A stretch of DNA of 64,000 nt from Anniella stebbinsi (GCA_029215795.1 JARDYH010000001.1:355532154-355596153); one strand, 5' to 3'; numbered from the stretch's first letter, positions 1-12,022 are shown. Notes: generated by a model from the letters alone, not told the origin. A program made the numbers and translations.

Positions 1-1969
1 TAATGACAGATTGCCTGTCAACAGATGCCTCCACAAAATCCACACCCTAACTGCTTCTGAAACTGTCTTGCATTGTGATCTCAGAACAAGACCAGGTAAC
101 TTGGTATTTCATTCTTTACATTTGTTATTCGGCTTTACTTATTGAAACATCGTTGAATATTTATCCTTTGGTCAAGTCCCAGAAAATCGAAGGCTGAGTT
201 GAATTGCCATACTTCTTAATGTCCCATCCTAGATGAGCAAAGGAAAGGTAAAATGTGCTATCATGCAATTCAACTCATGATTTTTAACCAATGACTAGTT
301 AAGTAGGTGTAGTATGCCAATATATATGTAGACAATGGCCATGATTCATTTGTCAACATGGAATTCTAGCAGACAGCTACAGCAGTCAGAGCTCCAAGAG
401 TATGTGAGACTCACTGTTGATAGTAGGGCATTGCCACTTCTGTGTGCATGTAAGCTTATCTCTGGGATTGCAGCCAGTATGTGCAAAATGCCAAATTGCT
501 TCATAGGAGATGGCTTTTAGTATGGGGAATGCTGTGCACTTTAGGTAGCTTCGTAATTCCATGCTGGTTTTGTCCCTCCACTGCTAATGATTGAGGCTAT
601 AATCCTATAAATGCTTACCTGAGAATAAGTTCCATTGAATTCAGTGGAACTTTCTGAATGTATATGATAAGATTGTACTGTAAGGTAGATAGAATCCATC
701 ATGTTCACATATTGTGAAGATAGGCAATCTTTAGGCAAATGTTCCTGAATCAGGGGTAAGTGTAATTATTGACTTAAATTGCAATGAGAAGAATCCTCTT
801 TAGTAGGTTTGTAAATATTAATTGTATTCAATTTCAAATGTGAAGCCATCTTGAAAAAATGCACTGATGCCAAAAATGCACCCATTCTTTGTTTTTGAAA
901 AAGGCTTCTTTGTTTTTTTTCTCTCTATTGTATTTAAACCTTTCTATATTATCTACGACAAAAGATACATCATTTCTGTGGATTTTGAGGAATCTATTCA
1001 TAAGCTTTATGGGTAAATCAGAAGCAGGTTTATATTTATATTTAAATATTATTATGTGTATAAATATGCACAACATACAGTTAGTAGAATGAAGCTGAAA
1101 AAACAGAAATGTATACAAATGTGCATAAGTAGACAACTTTGGTTGTAGAAAAACCCTTATAAGTTAAAGGTATTAACTTAAAATGTTTAAATGATTATTC
1201 CAGGTTTCAAAACTTGTGGTTTTATGAGGTCAGGGCCAAGCATGCCAGCTCCAATATGAAAATCCTGGCTTGTATTACTCCAGAACCCCCTGTTACGTCC
1301 AAACTGGAGAATTCTGGTTTGATGTCAGTGAACAAGCCAGGAAAATAAAGCAAATAAGCCACAATCACATTGAACGTAAAGGGGAATGATGGGAGAGTGG
1401 AAGGACTAGGGGAAGAGCACACAGCTCCAACACCCCATGGTTTATGAAGCCTGGAACAATTGTCTAAACCGGGCCTATATGTAAGATGTGGCGTGTTTTA
1501 TTAGGCTATTATAGGCAATTTCTAAAAGCACATACACTAAAGACTTTCAATTTTAAAAGTCAGGATGTATATATTTTTGCACACATCACTTTACAAGGTA
1601 GACTTGGTAGCTTGCAACCAAGGGTTTTTATTGGGCATTCTTATTTGCAAGCAAAGTTCAAGAACTTACACAGTGGCATCACATATCTCTAGAAGTTTTT
1701 ATCAGTTTTCCACAACACCCCCACTTAGTGGGAGAAGGGGCAAGCATACTGCATGTATCTGCTGTTGCAAGTATGCCCATTCTGCTAGGCTGGTTTCAGT
1801 TTTGTTGTTTTAATGCCATACTTGTGATTTCTAGACTTCAGAGTGGATGTTTTATTTTAAATTATTGTCTTGCCTCATTCATATTGTTTATGTTACTTTT
1901 AGTCCACCTGTCATTTTTCATGATGTTTTTCTTTTTTGTTGAACACTGAAACACTATAGCACCCTGTAA
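1..1969. other. Intron/upstream DNA, AT-rich, mostly unrecognised
   Basis: No coding exon, RNA gene or classifiable repeat is seen, apart from the short palindromic repeat at 600-682 listed separately. It presumably lies in the intron upstream of the 10263 exon. Confidence 0.5.
600..682. repeat. Short palindromic interspersed repeat (AATCCTAT ends)
   Basis: It has the pattern AATCCTATAAATGCTTACC, then agtTCCATTGAATTCAGTGGAAC, then an end resembling ATAAGATTGTACTGTAA. The core TTCCATTGAATTCAGTGGAA is an inverted repeat. Relatives occur at 18790, 62650 and 63125. This looks like a small DNA-transposon relic. Confidence 0.55.
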
Positions 1970-3700
1970 ATTTATTTATTTATTTTATTTATTGCATTTT
2001 TATACCTCCCCATAGCCAAAGCTCTCTGGGCGGTTCACAAAAATTAAAACCATGAAATCATTTTAAAAATATAAAACAAGCCACAATCTAAAAACACAAA
2101 ATAACATACAATATAAAAACACAACCAGAATAAAACCAAGCAGCAGGAATTAATACAGATTAAAATACAAATTTAAAACAGCAAGGATTAAAATTGAGTT
2201 AATTTAACTATTAAAATACTGGGAGAATAAAAAGGTCTTCACCTGGCGATGAAAAGAGTACAAAGTAGGCGCCAGGCGAACCTCTCTGGGGAGCTCATTC
2301 CACAGCCGGGGTGCCACAGTGGAGAAAGCCCTCCTCCTAGTGGCCACCTGCCTCACTTCCTTTGGCAGGGGCTCGTGGAGAAGGACCCCTGTAGATGATC
2401 TTAGGGTCCGGGCAGGTACATATGGGAGGAGGCATTCCTTTAGATAACCTGGCCCCAAGCCGTTTAGGGCTTTAAATGTTAGTACCAGCACTTTGAATTG
2501 GGCCTGGACCTGGATCGGCAGCCAGTGAAGTTGGAAAAGGACAGGCGTAATATGGTCTCATTGGCCAGTCCCCGTTAACAATCTGGCTGCCCTGTTTTGT
2601 ACCAGCTGAAGTTTCCGGACCGTTTTCAAAGGCAGCCCCACGTATAACGCATTGCAGTAATCCAAACGAGAGGTTATGAGAGCATGGATAACTGTAGCTA
2701 GGCTATCTCTGTCCAGATAAGGGCGCATTTGGTATATCAGCCTAAGCTGGTAAAAGGTGCTCTTTGCCACCGAGTTCACCTGTGCCTCAAGTGACAGTTC
2801 TGGATCCAAGAGCACCCCCAAACTACGGACCCGATCCTTTAGGGGGAGTGCAACCCCCTCCAGAACAGGGTGAACATTACCTCGCCTGACAGACGAACCA
2901 CCCGCTAACAGTACCTCCGTCTTGTCTGGATTGGGTCTCAGTTTGTTAGCCCTCATCCAGTCCATTACCGTGCTCAGGCACTGATTCAGAACAGCCACTG
3001 CCTCACCTGGGTTTGTTGAAAAGGAGAGGTAGAGCTGGGTGTCATCCGCATATTGGTGACATCTCAGCCCACATCTCCGGATAACCTCTCCCAGCGGCTT
3101 CATGTATATGTTAAACAGCATAGGGGATAAAATAGAGTCCTGTGGAACCCCATGGCTTAAATACCACGGCACAGAGCAATAATCCCCCAGCACCACCTTC
3201 TGAAAATTGCCATCTAAGTAGGAGCGGAACCACTGCAGCGCAGTGCCTCCAACTCCCAGGCCAGACAACCTATCCAGAAGGATACCATGGTTGATGGTAT
3301 CGAAAGCCGCTGAGAGGTCCAAGAGAACCAACAGGCTCGCACTCCCCCTGTCCCTCTCCCGACAAAGGTCATCCCACAGGACGACCAAGGCAGTTTCTGT
3401 ACCAAAACCAGGCCTGAAACCCAATTGAAATGGATCTAGATAATCCGTTTCATTCAAGAGTTTCTGGAGTTCTCCTGCAACCACCCGCTCAAGCACCTTG
3501 CCCAGGAAAGGAATGTTCGCCATCGGCCTATAGTTGTTAACATCTTCCAGGTCCAGGTTAGGCTTTTTCAGGAGTGGTCTGATTACCGCCTCTTTTAACG
3601 AGGCCGGCACCACTCCCTCTCTCAAGGAGGCATTTACAACCTCCTGGACCCAGCTGGCGGTCCCATCCTTATTTGATGTAATTAGCCACGACGGGCAAGG
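1970..3700 (-). mobile_element. LINE, CR1/L2-group family 'A', 5'-truncated
   Basis: This non-LTR retrotransposon copy lies on the - strand. Its 3' end is at the left: a (TTTA)n-like tail at 1970, then a 3'UTR with the recurrent motif CATAGCCAAAGCTCTCTGGG and GGCGGTTCACAAAAATTAAA. The reverse-transcriptase coding part runs leftward from 3700. The copy is 5'-truncated just before the CPSWL motif that precedes the RT domain. Related 3' ends occur at 31211, 34139, 55385 and 60462. The CR1/L2-group assignment rests on the RT motifs; the exact family name is not certain. Confidence 0.85.
2204..3699 (-). pseudogene. LINE reverse transcriptase (family A), one nonsense codon
   Basis: A single frame stays open on the - strand from the 5' truncation (PSWLITSNKDGTASWVQE) to the C-terminus (VKTFLFSQYFNS). 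The only interruption is a TGA at 2555-2557, in the sequence TGTGQ*DHITPVL. RT motifs in order: IRPLLKKPNLDLEDVNNYRP, FLGKVLERVV, LLVLLDLSAAFDTINHGILL, GVPQDSILSPMLFNIYMKPL, the catalytic YADD in CHQYADDTQLYLS, then NPDKTEVLL. The PQG motif reads PQD here, which would probably impair activity. The C-terminal part (FKALNGLGPGYLKE, APRLWNELPREVR) is intact. With so few lesions in about 500 codons, the insertion is probably fairly young. Confidence 0.85.
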
Positions 3701-4999
3701 AATAAAATCCTACCAAATCTTCAGATATACCTTTTTCAGCAATAATGCTGTTTTCTACCCATTCCAAACATCCACAATTTATGTGGACCAGTTTCTGACT
3801 TAAGAAAATAGTCTGAGGATGAGACAATTACATTGATATCCACTGTATATAAGAATATTTTAAAAATGTTTTCTAACTTGTCCCTCAAGTGAAGAATTGT
3901 TCAGCTTTTTGTTTCTCCATGACCCATAAAAGTTGCACCAGTAAGTAGAATCTAAGCATTCTTGCTACTTTGGATGCAATCATCCATAGTAGTTACCAAC
4001 TGAATGAATATAATGCAGCTACTGACTCTCCAGAGGTGCACACAGGCAGGAGACAGTCATTCACTATACACCTCTCCCAGGCATCCAGTTCCCAGAAAAG
4101 TTCATATGTGTGTTCTCCTGACACTTCTGTAGCACAGATCAAGTCTCCTGCAAGCTGCAGAATTGACACCAGCTTGTCTCTGCCCCTGAGCACTTCTTGT
4201 GGGTCATTATTTTCTTAAACTTCTTCAGTCTGTGCAGGTTTTCCTTGCACTATGCAGGGCTACATGCAAAGCCTTGCAGTGTCATCTGTTTAGAAAACCA
4301 TAAAACAGGATGTTGTATCTGGTGCTCTGTAGGGCCTCTGAGCTGATCTAGAGGTCGATGAATACACCTAGTTCAGCATCAATCTACAACCTTCCACAAA
4401 TTCTTTGGCTTTGGCCTGGTTGAGAAGATTGCATCTGAGAAGATGCCTGTGATAACTGCATTAACTGAGAGGCTTGTAGGTGAGAATAGTGAGGCTGAGT
4501 GGTCCTCCTCGTCAGTTTTGAACTCTCATGAACATGACGTTTTTTTAGCCCTCATGGTTCTTAACCAGACCTGGTAGCGGGAAGTAATGTAAAAGTCACT
4601 ATGGAGTCAAGTAAAAGTAGCAAGAAATGGACAAGTCTGGAGGCAGCTGTCAGCCCACCGGTTCCTATGCCCAGATGGACAGGAGGCATTGGGCTCATCC
4701 TTAGATTATTTATTACTGTTCTGTTTACTATGGGGGGATGGCAGCACAAGCATAGAACATTGGGGAGAGGTGTGACATGGGGAGAGAAGTCAGGTTGTTT
4801 TGGGACAGTTTTGGATGCGGGCAGAACTAAACTTAGAGGCATAGCCACCTTCCTCCAAGGTCGCTCAGTGCAGATAAGAGCAGTGTGGCCACATGCAAAA
4901 AAATATCCTGCTGCTCTCATGGGAAATGCTGAACTGCAGGAGGGAACAGGGAGGCGGGACAAAAGCTGTTGCCAGACAAGCATTGACAGCTTGAAAATG
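3701..4999. other. Intron, nothing classifiable
   Basis: Open frames on both strands around 4561-5100 lack splice signals, family motifs and codon structure, and they run into palindromic repeats, so I treat them as chance. No other feature is supported. Confidence 0.5.
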
Positions 5000-6156
5000 G
5001 CTAGCAAGATTGCGAGGCAAGCAGAGCAGATCTTTTTTGTTGGTCTTGCCAAATGACTCTGCAGCTTTTTGGAACAACCCATGGTCCTGGATTTGCACAC
5101 CACAACAGTCTATGCTTAAACAACCCACTGCCAACAACCCAAGAACAAGCCATGAGGCGTATTCGCATGTCACGACAGCCCATCATGGGTGACAAGCTAT
5201 GCAGTGTGGATTGTTTTGAGAAAAACCCACAGTACTTAGCTTGTGCACCCAATAGATAATGGGACTTGTGGGTTGTTTTCCCCCTCAGTTCTCCAGCCAG
5301 CTCCGCCTGGTATCCCAAGGGACTTGGTGGCAGAACCCATGTTTTCTGCTGCCAAATCCCTCATCCCCTCTTCCAATTGTGGGTTGCCATGAATCTTGGG
5401 GTGGGGGTGTCCTCCTAAGAATGCCCACTTCCTTGAGTCCCCAGCAACTCTTTTTCAGGGTGCCTAACAAGCCATCCTATTTTTTGCTCCCAAACGCAGT
5501 AACTGATCTAGGTTTGATAGCTGTCAAACTAGAAACATTTACTGCAGTTGTGAGCAAAAAACAGAGTGGGGTGCACTTTTCTATGGGGGGGAAGGGTGGA
5601 CAAGAAGGAGGGGGTCCCCAAAGGTCAGGGCAAGCCTTTAAAACCTTGGGATTGCAATTAGAGCAGGGCCGAGGAGTTTGGTGGAAGCCAGGGGGAGCCC
5701 CTCTGAAGTGCTATGTGGGCAGCATTGGAAGGGCTGTCACTGGCAAGGAGCAACTTACAGAGTCTCAGCTGCAATCGCAAAGAGTGATTGCAGCCACACT
5801 CAGATAGAGCGGCAATAGTTTCTTGCCAAGTGGCTCGCTGCCCTTTACCCACGATGGGTTGGCATGTTTGGGTTCAGATTATGTGCCAATCCATCGTGAG
5901 TAAAACAAGCCCTAGAACAACCAGTGGGTTGTTGCCATGGGTTGTTCAAAATTATTAACCCATCATGTGGGAAGCTGTCCAGATTCAGACAACATGACAA
6001 ACCACCATGACTTGTTTTGGATAGCAATCTAAGTTGGGTTGTTGGATTGTCCGAACCCAGTCATGGGTTCTCAGCGTGAGTTATTCATGGTTAACAGCCC
6101 TAACTTAAGTCATGGGTTCTCAGCGTGGGTTGTTCATGGTTAACAACCCTAACCCT
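5000..6156. repeat. Palindromic repeat cluster (ACCCATGATGGGTT type)
   Basis: The stretch is dense in short inverted units such as CCCATCATGGGTGAC, ACCCACGATGGGTTGG and TTAACCCATCATGTGGG, alternating with gttgggttgttggattgtc-type segments. Similar blocks occur at 11570, 39757, 41925 and 58935. This looks like one or several overlapping MITE copies; ends and target duplications could not be fixed. Confidence 0.5.
6061..6155. repeat. Tandem duplication, 49-bp unit x ~1.9
   Basis: A unit starting TCATGGGTTCTCAGCGTG at 6061 is repeated from 6110, with a few differences (gagttattc versus ggttgttc). It lies at the right end of the palindromic cluster, directly against the SINE. Confidence 0.8.
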
Positions 6157-6390
6157 GGAGAGCCAGTGTGGTGTAGTGGCTAAAGTGTTGGACTGGGAGT
6201 TGGGAGATCCAGGTTCTAGTCCCCACTCGGCCATGCAAGCTCACTGGGTGACTTTGGGCTAGTCACAGACTCTCAGCTCAACCTACCTGTTGTTGTGAAG
6301 ATAAAATGGAGAGGAGGAGGTTTATGTACCCCACTTTGGGTACGTTGGAGGGAAAAAGTTGGGATATAAATGCAATAAATAAAAATAAAG
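6157..6390 (+). mobile_element. Sauria-type SINE (tRNA-derived head, BovB-like tail)
   Basis: The element starts GGAGAGCCAGTGTGGTGTAG. Its RNA polymerase III boxes are TGGTGTAGTGG (A box, 6169-6179) and GGTTCTAGTCC (B box, 6212-6222). A middle region follows (CACTGGGTGACTTTGGGC). The 3' part reads ATAAAATGGAGAGGAGGAGG and then GGGATATAAATGCAATAAAT, the tail shared with BovB LINEs that supply the reverse transcriptase. This structure is the Sauria SINE of squamates and is the best single clue to the organism. The tail ends in an AATAAA-rich run at 6390. Confidence 0.9.
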
Positions 6391-7049
6391 GGTTCTATGT
6401 GAAAAGTACCAAACATTATGAGAAATTTATTTTCTCAATACAAAGCAAGCTAATTCTATTGTATCATCTTTGCCTGGGTATACAGTCACTGATTTGCAAA
6501 GATTGGTACAGAATGATTGAGTTCTGTTCAAATGCAGTGTGATAATTTTAAAGTTCTGCAGATCAATGTCTGTGAGTAATGTGTCAGTATCTTTGAATTG
6601 TCTGAAATAGTTGGCCAAAGTAACATAACCTGCTTTATGTGAGATCTCATTAGTGTTACTTACAGAGCAGTACCAATCACTGCTGATTCGATCTTGCAAT
6701 AAGATGAATGGTGACTAGTCTATAGGTATAGATTGTTTCTCACTGTGAAAGTGGTATCTAAAGTCTTGCAAAGAAGTTCACATTATTGCAATTTGCTCTT
6801 TTACCATCTGGCACCTGGGTTATCTGCCATTTCAAGATGCTTTCAATGCTAAATAAAATTAATAGTAGAAACACTATCCTGTGTAGGATCTTTCACAGGG
6901 CACAGATAAAATTTTGTGCCAGTTCTGTTCTTGGCACTACAATGTAGTGACTACATAAATAACTAATTGCACAGTTGATTTGAAGTTACTGAGGAGACTA
7001 AACTGATATGCTTACACCAGATAAAAGCTGAAATACAACCCTGTGAGTG
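6391..7049. other. Intron, nothing recognised
   Basis: AT-rich sequence with no exon, repeat or RNA signal that I can support. Confidence 0.5.
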
Positions 7050-7840
7050 TGTACAGGTGTGGAGGGAGGCAGAGTTCTACCTTGCGGAAGCCTTTGCAAT
7101 CTCATGCAGTGTTCTGGAGGACATTGTGATCTTGAGGCTCTTCAGAGAGTATGAGGCTGCACTGGAAGAGGATGCTGAAAAGTCCTCTGTTTCATATCCT
7201 GCTGTAGCTGGTTCAGGCTCAGTCCTCAGGCACTCTATAAAGCAAATCTGTCTCGGAGGTCAAAAGAGAGGCGAGGACAGAAAGCATGGGCAAGCAGTCC
7301 AATGCATCCAAGAAACAGGGCCTTATCAGGAATGCAGGGGGTCAGTAGCATGAGAGATCTGTACAAAGAGAAGCAAGATTTCAAGGTAATGGGAGCTGAA
7401 ATAATATCTAGAACTGAGGCTTATAAGCTGGAGTTCCCAAAGCTCCACCCAGGAGTCAGCTGCAGCACATCAGAGGCTTTTGGAAGAGATACTCGTGAAG
7501 AGGGGCTTACTCATGAGGAGTCTTTTACACGTGGTGAGCCTTCCCTTGCAAACATTCTTTCTTCTCACAGTTCTAGGCTGCCTCTTGAGACATTGCTGCT
7601 CTCGGGCTCTAGGTGGTGTTCAGCCTCCCTCTCTAAGGTGGAGTTCCCTCCTCTTGTGAGAACAGACCCACAGGCATCCCACCCACGGGCCCAGACTCCT
7701 CCCGGTCTTCTGGCATAGGCTGCTCTCCGATGCTTTTTGTCTCTCGGAGCCCTAGCTCCTCCTCTAAGAGGATTCCTCTAGCGGAGGCATGATAGTCTGT
7801 GCAAAATGCTGCCATGGTACTTCCGATCATATGCAGAGGC
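7050..7840 (-). repeat. Unclassified interspersed repeat, possibly LTR-derived
   Basis: Base composition shifts here to a purine-rich - strand, giving Glu/Gly-rich translations around 7640-7840 (EEELGLRE, EDREESGPVGG). That resembles squamate gypsy-type LTR or leader sequence in style and also the block at 37385-37820. No TG...CA ends, primer-binding site or target duplication could be fixed, so the class is a guess. Confidence 0.3.
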
Positions 7841-8826
7841 AATTGTTTCCTGTTATCTAGATTTGTAGTTCAACATAATGGCAAGATTCAGGGTGTATAG
7901 CAACATTTTTCTTAATCTTTGTAGGGCCCGTCTATGGTAGCTTGCTGTCAGTTTTTATATAGATGGAGAGAATGAAGGCTGGGTTCATTTTCTCAAAGAG
8001 CATATGGCTAAGATGAGTCCCAAACCCATGATTTGCAGGACTGTTTCAAATAATTCTTAATTAGTGTAAAGACACGGTTAATTTTCAATTGCAAAAATAT
8101 AACTTCAGAATAGTATTTGTCTCTATTCCGGGTGGCTGCTCTATTGTGCAGAAATTGGTCTGGGAACTGGAAACAGTTTGCTGCACAACCCAAGACCTGC
8201 CCCACCCACCTCACCCTCCAGGTCTTTAGCTAGATGATGCTTTCTAGTTAAAAGTCCTCAGAGTTATGAGGCACATATGTTCCATCATTGAAGCCTATCA
8301 AATGGAGGGGAGGGGGAATGATCTTGGGAATGAAGTGTGCTTCCTAAAAGATCCCCTGAAGGCAGACTAGTAGTGTCTGTTTGGCTTTCTGGAGCATGCA
8401 TGAAAGAGCAAGACAATAAACATTGACATAGCACCTAGTCCTTCCAACAGTTTTCTGAGTAGCTTGCAATCGTGTTGTGTACAAAATGAGGGAGAGCACT
8501 GTAACATTGAAGTGTGGAATTTCTCCTGCGCAACTTTTGAAAACTATTTTCTGTACAAGTGAATCAGTATGCCGGATTTTTACAGCACCATGATTACAAT
8601 TTATTTCAAGCCTTTGGGGGTGCATGAAATGGCTTTGGGGCTTGTTGGCTATCCTGAACTTAAAAGGTTGTAGCAAGAGACAGACCTAGTTTTGATAGTG
8701 GAAGGTGTAGTTTTGAAGTATGTGCACTAGTGGCTTATTGGTGAGAAACAGAACCTATTGTTGGAAAGAAATACATAATTCAAGTAGCACATCCATAGGC
8801 TACTCTGTGAGAAACGTAAAAGCAAT
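7841..8826. other. Intron, nothing recognised
   Basis: No exon-like segment and no repeat I can place. Confidence 0.5.
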
Positions 8827-9232
8827 TACTATTATTATTTCCTGCCTTTTCCCCAATACCGGGACTCAAGGCGGTTTACAAAATTAAAACATAAACAACT
8901 AAAACATATAAATTTGCAAAAGTTAAAAAAAGAATTAAACCCACTGTAATATTCAAAACATTTTTAAAAATTTAAAAAGCAAGTAACAATTTTTAAAAAA
9001 TCCAATGCATTAACACAGGTCCAGAGTATTCCCAAAGGCCTGCAGGAACAAAAATGTTTTTGCCCGCCTCTGAAAGTGTAACAAGGAGGGAGCCGTCTAG
9101 CCTCCTTGGGAACGGAGTTTCAGAGCCTTGGAGCACAGGCATGCCTGTGATGATGATGGTACCAAGAGAAAGGCCTCCCCTGAAGATCTCTGAGCACAGG
9201 TAGTCTCACCTGGGAGAATACGATGTTTCAGA
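8827..9232 (-). mobile_element. LINE 3' end, third CR1/L2-group family
   Basis: The copy is in - orientation. A (TTA)n tail at 8827-8839 is followed by a 3'UTR with CCGGGACTCAAGGCGGTTTA and AAATTAAAACATAAACAACT. The coding remnant of the RT C-terminus is at about 9040-9130 (complement reads ...NSVPKEARRL..., ...FLFLQAFGN...). It is 5'-truncated near 9232. The 3'UTR differs from families A and B, so it is a separate lineage. Confidence 0.7.
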
Positions 9233-10262
9233 AACGGTCATTTATCATCTTTAGGAAATACAGAAGCAGAAATTTGGGGGCTGGATCCAAAGGGACTTAA
9301 CATGAGTGGAAAGCCCTTCAGTTCATTCAAGGATCTGCGATTTCTATCTGTTTCCCTCCCAGTGACAGTCGATTGCATCACCTCTCATGTAGGTCTAGAA
9401 GGTCCTTTGGGGGGGGGGCAAGTGAGACTTCTCCTTGTGCTGCTCCACTTGCAACTGTTAAGCTTTGATTCAAAGAAATATAAGAGTAGGCATTGAGTTT
9501 GAGCTGTATGCAACACTAAATGAGTGGTACCTTTTTCCCCTCTTGAAAAGGAAGGTGACAACCAAGAATGTTAAAACTAGATTCAAGTTTGTTGCAATCA
9601 AGTAATTCTCTTTGCATCTAGAAAAACTATGTATGATTGGCCTAATGATGTCATGCCCATTTCAGTGTCCAGATCTTATGCGAGCAGCAAACCAAACTCT
9701 TACAACTGCTATGAAACCATAGTTTGTGCCTTTCTCCAAAGTTTATGTATCTTATGCTTGTTGAACCATGCAGGTGTTAAAGATAGATGTCTGGCAACTT
9801 GTCTGTTTCCCTGTCAGAAATGTGTATAAGGAAATACAACATTAAAAAAGAACCTTTATTAGCTTATTAATCAGACCTTCATATGGTTTATTTGTATTGG
9901 TCATTTTGCCAAAAAGACACAAGCTTAAAGAAAGAAACAGAGGCTTCATAAAGCATACCTTACATATTTCCTGTGGCAAAATGAATAGTGACCATTGGTA
10001 TGTTTCTCAAGGATGTTTATTTTCTGGATCTTGATGTGAAAAATAGCAGTTTTTACAGTTTATGTTAAAACTTCCTGAGTCTGTCTCCTGTCATTATGCA
10101 CTTGTCACCTTTTAGGTTTTCCAGTGTAGTTATATGTTGATGAAGAAAAAACTTGATAGTAAGAACTGTCAAGTGATACCTGAAGCAAAAAACCCACTGT
10201 TGCTTGCTTTATATTCTAAGAAGTCTAATTTTACTTCGCTTTCCATTATTGTTTTTAAATAG
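9233..10262. other. Intron ending at the 10263 acceptor
   Basis: No gene or repeat recognised. It contains a G9 run near 9410. The last bases form the short polypyrimidine tract of the PPP2R5C exon. Confidence 0.5.
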
Positions 10263-10422
10263 GTCACATGCAAAAAAGCAAACATCATACCACCTGCAGC
10301 ACAGTTATCTAAAATCAAAGTACCTCCTGCACAACCTGTAGTGAAGAAAGAAAAACGCCAGAGCTCTTCAAGATTTAGTATTAGCAATAACAGAGAACTC
10401 CAAAAGCTGCCAGCTTTAAAAG
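10263..10422 (+). CDS. PPP2R5C: PPP2R5C alternative N-terminal exon (long isoform)
   Basis: This 160-nt exon starts in phase 0 after the acceptor ttgtttttaaatag and ends after one base of a codon at AG|gtattt. It encodes 53 full codons plus the G that pairs with AT of exon 54825 to make the aspartate of DVPP. The product is a basic, Ser/Lys/Pro-rich linker containing [20 protein letters not shown], then the SSSRF and [12 protein letters not shown] segments. This is the N-terminal extension found in long B56-gamma and B56-delta isoforms, ahead of the HEAT-like core. The extension is expected to be flexible and carries basic residues of the kind often linked to localisation (inference). It has no in-frame start of its own, so an upstream exon outside the window is needed. 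Its polypyrimidine tract is short and interrupted, which may make use of the exon regulated. Confidence 0.9.
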
Positions 10423-11569
10423 GTATTTGCTAACTTTTTCTTTAAATTATCCTTGTCATAGAAGCATGTTGGTAATGCAAGAGTGGCAACTTTGTACAAC
10501 TGAAGCCTGTGTTTTGGAGGACTCATTTAGGCATGCACAAAGAGCTCCTGACCTCCCCTCCCCGCAAAAAAGATCAAGTCTTGATGCTGCATCATTGAGC
10601 ATTTCTTGAACTCCCCCAGGTTTCATGAGTGATTCACCAAGCTGCGCATAACTGCTGCTGAGGGAGGATGGGAAGAAAAAGCCATAACCCTGCTGCACAT
10701 GCAGTTCACCAGATGGCCCTCTAGATTGTAGCCTTAGGGCACAGGCAGCAGATTACAGTCCAAAATGCATGTGATCACATTATGTCGTGGTGATGTCAGA
10801 ACAACAATTAGCTGAGGACATATTTTGGACTTGATCCACGAGCATCATGTTTGGGGAAGTATTTGTTGCTGAACCAAAATGACATGGTTTAATATGGGGC
10901 TGTGGACCATTTTGGAAAATGAAAATGAATGGAGTCCTACACCAGATGCTGGCTGTCATCCAACGAACAGAGCACATAATCAGCTCTTACTGTCTGCTAT
11001 GGAAGACAAGAAACTATGATCTCATGTTGTTCCATAGCTGATTGCGGCAAAGCTAATAGCAGCTGTAGTTTAATAGTAATTCATGTTTTAGAATATACAA
11101 GGTAGTTCTTAAATATGGCAGCATGTTACTTCAAAGTTAGCAACTCTGTAATATGTTGATCCTCATGAATAATTTTGGGGGCATTGTATTGGCGTTTGGA
11201 GGTGCTTGGCATTCCTACTTTATAGTCCACAAGCAGCTTCTAGTATGGGTTTCTATTCTTCAACCCTTGACATGATGCTTTTGGCCACACAATTAACAAA
11301 GCTTAAAATTGTTCTGCCTGGGCATCTAGGGTACAAAAGGTTATTGCATTTATACCAGTCAAATTGTTGCGACTTCCCACAGCAGGCCCTGAGATTTGAA
11401 GTTTCATGAGGTGCTGAGAATCATCTGTTAGAGAAACCTAGCCCCCTCATGGCATTGTGATTTCTAGTTTTCCCTCTGAAGAGAAATTGAGCAATAAACC
11501 AGTTTAAGAGCTGGTGCAGATGCAGCAGTGGGTATTTCATAACTGCAGTTAGCTGAAAAGACTGGATTC
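10423..11569. other. Intron, nothing recognised
   Basis: AT-rich unique-looking sequence after the donor at 10423, with no supported feature. Confidence 0.5.
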
Positions 11570-11830
11570 AAATGTCACGATAACCCATGATGGGTTAAAT
11601 AAGCCATGATGTCTTATTTAAGCTATCGTGGTTTATGTAATCTCTCTGGCGTTTTTTAACCCACTGCCTTATTTGGCCAAAATAACCCACTCTGATAACC
11701 CATGGTCTACAGAGTGGTTTATTTAACTCATCATGGGTTTTCGTGTTGTGTGGCAGTCAAAGTGAGTTATTTTGGTTGACTACAAAGTTGCTTGGCAAGA
11801 GCAGTCAAAACTGCTGCCGCTGCTCTTCTC
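11570..11830. repeat. Palindromic MITE-like element (AACCCATGATGGGTT family)
   Basis: It contains TAACCCATGATGGGTTA, an inverted repeat around a single central base, then AAATAAGCCATGATG. It closes with AACTCATCATGGGTTTTCGT and a gtgttgtgtggcagtcaaag segment. The right part (TCTACAAAGT/ACTACAAAGT, GAGCAGTCA, CCAGCCAGCAG) matches 39828-39915 closely, so both loci are copies of one family. Confidence 0.65.
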
Positions 11831-12022
11831 CAGCCAGCAGACTTATATTCCCATGATCTGCCTGGCAATTAATTGCACTTGGAACCTGACCCCACCCTAA
11901 CCCTTTTCCCACTGCAGTGCACTCGGCAACCTCTTCAAGTCTCAAACACATCTCAGTTGAATGACGGCAGCTATGCAGGGTCATCATTTTGCATTATGTG
12001 CGTCCTTGCCAGGGAATGCTGT

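Noticed and set aside
4561..5103. Overlapping open frames of 150-180 codons on both strands
   Set aside because: Open on both strands in palindromic or GC-balanced repeat DNA, with no motif, no splice context and no Kozak-supported start.
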